Source: an uncultured Prevotella sp. (GTDB taxonomy: Bacteria > Bacteroidota > Bacteroidia > Bacteroidales > Bacteroidaceae). Taken from it: 17,678 nt of DNA. Made by a program: the position numbers and the translations under genes. Numbering within the stretch: the first letter of the stretch is position 1; every line of letters starts with the position of its first letter. The notes below the pieces were generated by a model. That model was not told where the DNA came from. It saw nothing but the letters and a program-made list of their open reading frames with translations, and made no database searches. The stretch covers positions 1-17,678 of the forward strand of contig CALCHM010000003.1 of NCBI GenBank assembly GCA_937901345.1, read 5' to 3'. Below are positions 7,624-13,138 of this stretch, piece after piece.

Positions 7624-7884
7624 ATGTCTAAAATTTGTCAAATTACAGGAAAGAAAGCCATGATTGGCAACAACGTTAGCCACTCAAAGCGTCGCACTAA
7701 GCGCACTTTTGATGTTAACTTGTTTACTAAGAAGTTCTACTATGTAGAGCAGGACTGCTGGATCTCACTTAAGATTGCTGCAGCAGGTCTCCGTCTTATT
7801 AATAAAGTAGGTCTTGACGCTGCCCTTAAGAGCGCAGTTGCCAAGGGATATTGCGACTGGAAAGAAATTAAAGTTATCGACTAA
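7624..7884 (+). CDS. rpmB: 50S ribosomal protein L28
   Basis: An 86-residue basic protein with the L28 hallmark start SKICQITGKKAMIGNNVSHS, followed by KRRTKRTFDVNLFTKKFY and the conserved segment WISLKIAAAGLRLINKVGLD. It is a structural protein of the large ribosomal subunit. The length is typical of Bacteroidota L28. It is the first gene of a three-gene ribosomal operon, preceded by a consensus promoter and followed by rpmG after 11 nt. The first Cys of the zinc-ribbon form is retained (Cys5), but I do not see a full four-Cys set, so zinc binding is unlikely. Confidence 0.97.
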   Translation: MSKICQITGKKAMIGNNVSHSKRRTKRTFDVNLFTKKFYYVEQDCWISLKIAAAGLRLINKVGLDAALKSAVAKGYCDWKEIKVID

Positions 7885-7895
7885 GATTAATAACT

Positions 7896-8084
7896 ATGGC
7901 AAAGAAAGCAAAAGGTAACCGCGTTCAGGTGATTCTCGAATGCACCGAACACAAAGAAAGTGGTCTTCCTGGAACTTCTCGTTATATCACTACGAAGAAC
8001 CGTAAGAACACTCCCGAGCGTATGGAGTTGAAGAAGTACAACCCCATCCTCAAGCGTATGACAATTCATAAAGAAATCAAGTAA
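7896..8084 (+). CDS. rpmG: 50S ribosomal protein L33
   Basis: A 62-residue basic protein starting MAKKAKGNRVQVILECTEHK, with SRYITTKNRKNTPERMELKKYNP, which is the L33 pattern. Only one Cys (in LECTEH) is visible, so this is the zinc-independent (C-minus) type, not the four-Cys form. It sits 11 nt after rpmB and 10 nt before the DUF4295 gene, and is clearly co-transcribed with both. Confidence 0.96.
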   Translation: MAKKAKGNRVQVILECTEHKESGLPGTSRYITTKNRKNTPERMELKKYNPILKRMTIHKEIK

Positions 8085-8094
8085 GAAATAAGCC

Positions 8095-8253
8095 ATGGCA
8101 AAGAAAGTAGTCGCAACTCTTAAGACTGGCCAGAACGACGGCCGTTCTTACACTAAGGTCATCAAGATGGTAAAGAGCCCCAAGACTGGCGCTTATATCT
8201 TCGATGAACAAATGGTTCCCAATGAAGCTGTTAAGGACTTCTTCAAGGACTAA
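8095..8253 (+). CDS. DUF4295 family small protein (52 aa)
   Basis: A 52-residue basic protein, MAKKVVATLKTGQNDGRSYT onward, then KVIKMVKSPKTGAYIFDEQM. I recognise it as the Bacteroidota-specific DUF4295 family, whose members regularly follow rpmG. The K-x-V-x-K-x-x-x-S-P-K-T-G-A-Y block is the most distinctive part. Co-transcription with L28 and L33, small size and high basic content suggest a ribosome-associated or lineage-specific ribosomal protein, which is an inference. The ATG is 10 nt after the rpmG stop, and a terminator lies 36 nt after its own stop. Confidence 0.9.
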   Translation: MAKKVVATLKTGQNDGRSYTKVIKMVKSPKTGAYIFDEQMVPNEAVKDFFKD

Positions 8254-8289
8254 AAAACTTAAGATTTTGTATTCGTACAAATCATATAA

Positions 8290-8318
8290 ACTCCTCACCA
8301 TCGGTGGGGAGTTTTTTT
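8290..8318 (+). terminator. Rho-independent terminator of the rpmB operon
   Basis: ACTCCTCACC (8290-8299) pairs with GGTGGGGAGT (8303-8312) over 10 bp with one G-T pair and a 3-nt loop, followed directly by seven T. Confidence 0.93.
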
Positions 8319-8353
8319 GTTTATTTAACACAATATGTATCAAAAGTTTTTTC

Positions 8354-8361
8354 TAACTTTG
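8354..8361 (+). promoter_or_regulatory. Candidate -7 box of the ftsY operon promoter
   Basis: TAACTTTG fits TAnnTTTG and lies just after the rpmB-operon terminator. No TTTG is found 19-21 nt upstream, so the -33 element is weak or absent. The implied 5' leader to the ftsY ATG at 8573 is about 200 nt and carries the repeats listed next. Confidence 0.55.
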
Positions 8362-8476
8362 CACAAGTAAAGTTGTGTAACACAAACTATTGCACACTTG
8401 CGAAGTTTACTTATTCAGACTTTTGAAACAACACATCAACAAACAGACAGACACTAATAATAGTGATACAATCGTT

Positions 8477-8530
8477 ATTCAATCTCGATGCTATCGTAAT
8501 TCAATTGTAATTCAATCTCGATGCTATCGT
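8477..8530. repeat. Two 21-bp direct repeats with internal hairpins in the ftsY leader
   Basis: An identical 21-bp segment occurs at 8477-8497 and 8510-8530 (period 33 bp). Each copy contains CGATGCTATCG, which can form a short hairpin (CGAT/ATCG, 3-nt loop). A 9-bp inverted pair flanks the repeats: ATCGTTATT at 8471-8479 and AATAACGAT at 8547-8555. GATACAAT also recurs at 8465 and 8553. The leader could fold, but no known riboswitch is recognised. Confidence 0.75.
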
Positions 8531-8572
8531 GATGCATAAGCATTTCAATAACGATACAATACTGATACGAAT

Positions 8573-9541
8573 ATGGGACTTTTTGATTTTTTTAGTAATA
8601 AGAAGGAGAACAAAGAGGTTCTCGATGCAGGGTTAGAAAAGACAAAGCGTAGCGTGTTTGATAAACTCACACACGCCATTGCGGGTAAATCTACAGTAGA
8701 CGAAGAAGTTTTAGATAATCTTGAAGAAGTTCTTGCCACCTCAGACGTTGGTGTAGAAACCACACTTGAGATTATCAAAAGAATAGAAGCACGCGTTGCC
8801 AGAGATAAGTATGTAAGCACTAAAGAACTTCACAAACTGCTCAAGGAAGAAATTGCTGATTTGTTAGTCAAGAGCGGTAACGAAGACGACATGTCGTTTG
8901 AACTTCCCGCAGACCACAAGCCCTATGTAATAATGGTGGTTGGAGTAAATGGTGTTGGTAAGACTACTACTATCGGTAAACTTGCCTATCAATTAAAACA
9001 AGCTGGAAAGAAGGTTTATCTAGGTGCTGCAGACACATTCCGAGCTGCTGCCGTTGAGCAATTGGTTATTTGGGGAGAACGTGTTGGAGTACCCGTTATC
9101 AAGCAGCAAATGGGAAGTGATCCTGCGAGTGTTGCGTTTGATACCATAAAATCAGCAGTAGCAAATGATGCCGACGTGGTTATTATCGATACCGCTGGAC
9201 GACTTCACAATAAAGTAGGTTTGATGAATGAGCTTACAAAGATTAAAAATGTGATGAAGAAGGTTGTAACTAATGCACCCGATGAAGTTCTCCTAGTTTT
9301 AGATGGTTCAACCGGTCAGAATGCTTACGAACAAGCCAAGCAATTTACAAAAGCTACTGATATTACATCGTTAGCAATCACCAAACTTGACGGTACCGCA
9401 AAAGGCGGTGTAGTTATTGGAATATCACACCAACTCAACGTGCCTGTTAAATACATTGGTCTCGGTGAAAAGATGACCGACCTCCAACCCTTCAATAGAA
9501 CTGAATTTGTCAATTCTCTTTTCGAAGGTTCAACTTTATAA
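8573..9541 (+). CDS. ftsY: Signal recognition particle receptor FtsY
   Basis: A 322-residue SRP GTPase that receives SRP-ribosome complexes at the inner membrane for co-translational insertion. The N domain is about 20-110, and the long acidic A domain of E. coli FtsY is absent, as is common outside Proteobacteria. G-domain motifs are G1 GVNGVGKTT (124-132), DTFRAAA (154-160, the I-box region), G3 DTAGR (206-210), G4 TKLDG (270-274) and the closing block GLGEKMTDLQPF. The N-terminal MGLFDFF is amphipathic and probably contacts membrane. It is the first gene of an apparent operon with rimO (24-nt gap) and two HU-type genes. Confidence 0.97.
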   Translation: MGLFDFFSNKKENKEVLDAGLEKTKRSVFDKLTHAIAGKSTVDEEVLDNLEEVLATSDVGVETTLEIIKRIEARVARDKYVSTKELHKLLKEEIADLLVKSGNEDDMSFELPADHKPYVIMVVGVNGVGKTTTIGKLAYQLKQAGKKVYLGAADTFRAAAVEQLVIWGERVGVPVIKQQMGSDPASVAFDTIKSAVANDADVVIIDTAGRLHNKVGLMNELTKIKNVMKKVVTNAPDEVLLVLDGSTGQNAYEQAKQFTKATDITSLAITKLDGTAKGGVVIGISHQLNVPVKYIGLGEKMTDLQPFNRTEFVNSLFEGSTL

Positions 9542-9565
9542 ATCTGCACAACAGAACTATTTACA

Positions 9566-10858
9566 ATGCCTACTATAGACATCATCACCATGGGTTGCTC
9601 AAAGAATCTTGTCGATTCAGAGCACTTGATGAAACAATTTGAATCTTTAGGATATACGCTTTATCACAACCCAGACGTTATTCACGGTGATATTGCAGTA
9701 GTGAACACTTGCGGATTTATCGGTGACGCCAAGGAAGAATCCATCAACATGATTCTTGAATTGTGCAACCTCAAGGAAGAGGGCGAGCTCAATCGTGTAT
9801 ACGTCATGGGATGCCTTAGCGAACGTTATTTGGAAGAGTTAGGACAAGAAATCCCTCAAGTAGACAAGTTCTATGGTAAATTTAATTGGACCGAATTGCT
9901 TCAGGATTTAGGAGAAACGTACAATACATCCCTTAAAAACGAGCGCGTACTTACCACCCCTTCCCACTATGCTTACATCAAAATCAGTGAGGGTTGCAAT
10001 CGTAAATGCGCCTATTGTGCCATCCCTATTATCACTGGCGCTCACGTAAGTCGCCCAATGGAGGAAATCCTGGATGAAGTAACACTTTTGGTGCAACAAG
10101 GCGTCAAGGAATTTAACATCATTGCGCAAGAACTTACCTTCTATGGCATAGATTTGTATCAAAAGCAGATGCTACCTGAACTCATCGAGCGAATGGCGAA
10201 GATTCCTGGAGTAGAATGGATACGCTTACACTACGGTTATCCCACTCACTTCCCCATGGACTTGCTCCGAGTGATGCGCGAAAACGATAACGTGTGTAAA
10301 TACCTCGACATCGCGTTGCAACACATTTCCGACAACATGTTGACGCGCATGCACCGCAACACCACCAAGCAAGAAACACTTGAACTCATTGAGGCCCTAC
10401 GTCGTGAAGTTCCAGGAATATGCATTCGCACCACTCTGATGGTAGGTTTCCCTGGAGAAACAGAAGAAGACTTTAATGAACTATTAGACTTCACACGCAA
10501 TGTTCGCTTTGACCGCATGGGAGCTTTCGCCTATTGCGAAGAAGAAGGAACCTATGCCGCCAATAATTACACGGACGATATCCCCGAAGAAGTCAAGCAA
10601 GAACGCCTCGATCGTCTAATGCTCCTGCAAGAAAGCATATCGGCAACACTCTGTAATGAAAAAGTAGGCAACACCTATAAAGTTGTCATCGACCGTAAAG
10701 AAGGAGACTATTACATCGGTCGCACAGAGCACGATTCGCCAGAAGTTGACTGCGAAGTGTTGATTCATCAAAATGAAGGCGATCTCCACCCCGGCACCTT
10801 CTACAGGGTTAAGATTACGGCGGCTGAAGAATACGACCTTTACGGAACTCTTGTTTGA
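9566..10858 (+). CDS. rimO: Ribosomal protein S12 methylthiotransferase RimO
   Basis: A 430-residue radical-SAM enzyme that adds a methylthio group to the conserved Asp of ribosomal protein S12. The N-terminal UPF0004 domain carries the auxiliary-cluster cysteines Cys11, Cys49 and Cys83 (GCSKN, NTCGF, MGCLSER). The radical-SAM motif CNRKCAYC has Cys144, Cys148 and Cys151. A C-terminal TRAM domain covers about 365-430. The pattern with ITMGCSKNLVDSE at the start distinguishes RimO from MiaB. Length is normal. It lies 24 nt after ftsY and 19 nt before the HU gene. Confidence 0.95.
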   Translation: MPTIDIITMGCSKNLVDSEHLMKQFESLGYTLYHNPDVIHGDIAVVNTCGFIGDAKEESINMILELCNLKEEGELNRVYVMGCLSERYLEELGQEIPQVDKFYGKFNWTELLQDLGETYNTSLKNERVLTTPSHYAYIKISEGCNRKCAYCAIPIITGAHVSRPMEEILDEVTLLVQQGVKEFNIIAQELTFYGIDLYQKQMLPELIERMAKIPGVEWIRLHYGYPTHFPMDLLRVMRENDNVCKYLDIALQHISDNMLTRMHRNTTKQETLELIEALRREVPGICIRTTLMVGFPGETEEDFNELLDFTRNVRFDRMGAFAYCEEEGTYAANNYTDDIPEEVKQERLDRLMLLQESISATLCNEKVGNTYKVVIDRKEGDYYIGRTEHDSPEVDCEVLIHQNEGDLHPGTFYRVKITAAEEYDLYGTLV

Positions 10859-10877
10859 GAAAACGCTAATAATCACT

Positions 10878-11156
10878 ATGAATAGCAAAGAATTTTTTGC
10901 CGAAATAGCAGCACGGACGGAACTCACACCTAAAGAAGCGCAAACATTATCCAACACCTTATCGCAAGCCATAGCCGACCATCTTGGCGAAGGCGATAGT
11001 TTCAGCGTTCAAGGTTTTGGTAGTTTGGAGGTGAGAAAGAAGTTAGAACGCATCATCGTCAACCCCACCACCAAGCAGCGACAACTCGTACCGCCCAAAC
11101 TTGCAATTTCTTTTAAAATGAGCAATGTGCTCAAAGACAAACTGCAATCATTATGA
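10878..11156 (+). CDS. HU family DNA-binding protein (canonical, 92 aa)
   Basis: A 92-residue histone-like protein. Its helical dimerisation part (MNSKEFFAEIAARTELTPKE onward) is followed by GFGSLEVRKK (46-55) and the beta-arm with the DNA-intercalating Asn62-Pro63 (IVNPTTKQ), then LAISFKMSNVLKDKL. The frame is open back to 10773 inside rimO. I take the ATG at 10878 because HU proteins start this way and the upstream part is out-of-frame rimO sequence. It binds and bends DNA non-specifically as a dimer. It overlaps the next gene by 4 nt (ATGA), which suggests coupled translation, and the partner is itself an HU-domain protein, so a heterodimer is plausible. It could also be IHF-like. Confidence 0.93.
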   Translation: MNSKEFFAEIAARTELTPKEAQTLSNTLSQAIADHLGEGDSFSVQGFGSLEVRKKLERIIVNPTTKQRQLVPPKLAISFKMSNVLKDKLQSL

Positions 11157-12526
11157 GCAGGAAACTTCTCCCAGCTGATTTTATTGACATCATAGCACAG
11201 AGTCAAGGCATCACTAAGAAAAAAAGTGAGGCCTTTATTCGTGCATTCTTTGAAGTCATTGAAGAAGGACTCCGAAACGATAGTTTTGTTAAAATTAAAG
11301 GATTTGGAACGTTTAAACTCGTCAGTGTGAGCGAACGCGAAAGTGTCAATATCAGCACCGGCGAGCGCTTCCAAATCAGCGGACACACCAAAGTTTCCTT
11401 CCTTCCCGACAATGCATTAAAAGAACTCGTCAACCGCCCCTTCAGTCACTTCGAAACCTGCATCATTCCCGATGCTACCACTAGCGAAGAACTCGAAGCC
11501 ATTGACCAAACCGAAACGCTTGATGTGCCCGAAACTCATCTAGAGCAGGAACCCATCATTGCGGACGAACCGCTCGTAGATGCTGTCCCAACAACAGCAC
11601 TTGAAGTTCCCCGCGCCAACGAAGATGCTGAAACAACAGAGGTTTCAAACGAAAAGGTGGAAACCACAACCGAACCCTCACCTGTTCAAGTAGAAAAAAC
11701 CGAAGCGCAAACGGTTTGTCAGGAGCAACCTGAAGTCGAAGAAGATGTTGAAATTCAAGAAGAAATCGCCATCCAGGAGCACACACCTGAAACTGAAATC
11801 ATAACGGAGGAATCCCAAGACGTAGCAGATCAGACAAACTCCGAACCAATGTCCGTAATAGAAACGGAAGGCAATTTCACCGAACCTTCGGAATTGGAAG
11901 CATCACAGACTGACGACACCGAAGATGTGCAAGACGAAGATACCACTTATTCATCATCAGAAGACTACGAAATGTATCACCACCACAAACGCAATAAATC
12001 ACGCTGGATATTTATTGGCATCACATGGTTGATCACCGTCGTGATAAGTTACCTTGCAGGTTATCACAAAGTCATCCCGCTTGGCCACAAATTCCACGGC
12101 GTATATATACAACCCTCCCCTATCCCCAAAGCGGTTGTAAAAAAGGCAACTCCCACCGACACGATCCAACAAACTACCGATTCTGCGACAACAGCAACCC
12201 CCAAAAGTCTGCTTCCCGCAGGTGCTGACACGCTTTCGGTGATTAGAGGTATTGACCGAGAAACGGCAAATAAACTTGCTGAGGGACAGAAACAAGTACG
12301 CGTAGGAAGTTTTCTCATCATCGGAACCTATGCCACCCACATACTCCGCCCTGGTGATACGCTTTATCAAATTGCCCGTAAAACCTATGGTCATAAGGAT
12401 TACGCGAAATACATCGTTGTTTACAACAATCTAACGCCCCCCTACAACCTCCCCCTAGGCGCTGAATTGTTGTTACCACAGTTGGTTGAGAAAGAAGAAT
12501 TTGCCGACCCACCAACAAAAGAATAA
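11153..12526 (+). CDS. HU domain - acidic linker - TM - LysM membrane protein
   Basis: A 457-residue protein of unusual architecture. Residues 1-97 form an HU/IHF-like DNA-binding domain with the GFGTF turn (50-54) and the arm ERESVNISTGERFQI. The arm has Asn66-Ile67 where canonical HU has Asn-Pro. Residues about 105-272 are a low-complexity Glu/Thr/Val/Pro linker. A basic patch HHHKRNKSR (276-284) precedes one strong membrane segment (285-303), so by the positive-inside rule the N-terminus is cytoplasmic and the C-terminus periplasmic. Residues about 395-443 form a LysM domain (HILRPGDTLYQIARKTYG, then a YNNL turn), expected to bind peptidoglycan. There is no signal peptide and no frameshift. 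The start overlaps the upstream HU gene by 4 nt, and a terminator follows. Linking nucleoid to cell wall is an inference from the domains. Confidence 0.9.
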   Translation: MSRKLLPADFIDIIAQSQGITKKKSEAFIRAFFEVIEEGLRNDSFVKIKGFGTFKLVSVSERESVNISTGERFQISGHTKVSFLPDNALKELVNRPFSHFETCIIPDATTSEELEAIDQTETLDVPETHLEQEPIIADEPLVDAVPTTALEVPRANEDAETTEVSNEKVETTTEPSPVQVEKTEAQTVCQEQPEVEEDVEIQEEIAIQEHTPETEIITEESQDVADQTNSEPMSVIETEGNFTEPSELEASQTDDTEDVQDEDTTYSSSEDYEMYHHHKRNKSRWIFIGITWLITVVISYLAGYHKVIPLGHKFHGVYIQPSPIPKAVVKKATPTDTIQQTTDSATTATPKSLLPAGADTLSVIRGIDRETANKLAEGQKQVRVGSFLIIGTYATHILRPGDTLYQIARKTYGHKDYAKYIVVYNNLTPPYNLPLGAELLLPQLVEKEEFADPPTKE

Positions 12527-12615
12527 GAATACATTCCGACACAAGTGGCAAAATTATTTAGCGAATTATAACGCTATTCTCTACCACACAGAGACAACAT
12601 CCCAATTTACCCTTG

Positions 12616-12656
12616 ACGCTGAAGGCCCACGTACAGGACCTTCAGCGTTTATTTTA
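12616..12656 (+). terminator. Rho-independent terminator of the ftsY-rimO-HU operon
   Basis: ACGCTGAAGG (12616-12625) pairs perfectly with CCTTCAGCGT (12639-12648), followed by a T-rich tract TTTATTTTA. It lies 90 nt after the stop of the HU-LysM gene. Confidence 0.88.
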
Positions 12657-12716
12657 TTAATATTTTTTCGTTGTCACATTGTCACATGTCACGCGCAAAA
12701 ACTTGCGCATAGACCT

Positions 12717-12759
12717 AAAAAAAGAGATAGACACCCCCACAGAGTGAGCGTGTCTATCT
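12717..12759 (-). terminator. Minus-strand rho-independent terminator
   Basis: AGATAGACAC (12725-12734) pairs with GTGTCTATCT (12750-12759), a 10-bp perfect stem. Read on the minus strand it is followed by a run of seven U, from the A-run at 12717-12723. It would stop transcripts from the kinase operon that read past 13139. Confidence 0.75.
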
Positions 12760-12919
12760 TCATTCTAATTCCATCGGAAAAGGTACAAATTAATGTAAAT
12801 AAGAATGTATCCCTTGCTTACAAATAATTGTAATAGAACCTACAATAGTCGGAGTTATCGTCATTTTTGCCAGCATCATCTACGCACTCATGACCCTTTG
12901 CACTCTTTCCAGCTTTGGA

Positions 12920-13063
12920 TTAAGCTAACGATTCCACCACACATACGAAATAAAAAACACGACGTTGTGTCATAATGAGCAAACTGCTGCGTTGCTCCTC
13001 AATTTCGGATTTGGTCATGTACTTCAGTACACTCCCTTCATCCTCCATTTCAGCGCCTTGCAT
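12920..13063 (-). CDS. Possible small ORF (47 aa) or repeat-derived sequence
   Basis: A minus-strand frame encodes MQGAEMEDEGSVLKYMTKSE, then IEEQRSSLLIMTQRR and a hydrophobic tail, ending at TAA. The first 30 residues have plausible soluble-protein composition. It lies downstream of the kinase gene and upstream of a minus-strand terminator, so it could be transcribed. Within it GTACTGAAGTAC is a near-palindrome. The nucleotide sequence strongly resembles intergenic sequence I vaguely recall from other Prevotella-type genomes, so a dispersed repeat is at least as likely as a gene. Confidence 0.25.
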   Translation of the reverse strand: MQGAEMEDEGSVLKYMTKSEIEEQRSSLLIMTQRRVFYFVCVVESLA

Positions 13064-13087
13064 TTTACTCACTCTTACACAACTTTA

Positions 13088-13119
13088 GAGGGTGTGCCGA
13101 AATTTTTCGACACACCCTC
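13088..13119 (-). terminator. Long hairpin just downstream of the kinase gene
   Basis: GAGGGTGTG (13088-13096) pairs with CACACCCTC (13111-13119). After one mismatch the stem continues for five more pairs to a 2-nt loop. It starts 19 nt beyond the kinase stop codon (minus strand). The T-run after the stem is poor in either direction, so it may act as an RNA 3'-end or stability element more than a classical terminator. Confidence 0.5.
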
Positions 13120-13138
13120 AATTTATTGCGTTCTCATT

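Larger units (their letters stand above)
12657..13138. other. Convergent intergenic region rich in hairpins and small repeats
   Basis: About 480 nt separate the plus-strand ftsY operon terminator from the end of the minus-strand kinase gene. It holds three close copies of GTCAC(A) at 12673, 12681 and 12688. These run into a perfect 6-bp hairpin (GCGCAA/TTGCGC, 12693-12708). A minus-strand terminator, a 47-aa minus-strand frame and a long imperfect hairpin, each listed separately, fill the rest. Plus-strand open frames here have unlikely protein composition and I reject them. The density of dyads resembles the dispersed intergenic repeats I associate with Prevotella-type genomes, which I cannot confirm here. 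Confidence 0.6.

Noticed and set aside
10773..10877. N-terminal extension of the small HU protein
   Set aside because: It is the out-of-frame 3' end of rimO. HU proteins begin at the 10878 ATG.
12486..12827. Plus-strand 113-aa frame
   Set aside because: It runs through the end of the HU-LysM gene, its terminator and hairpin sequence, and the product has no domain-like composition.
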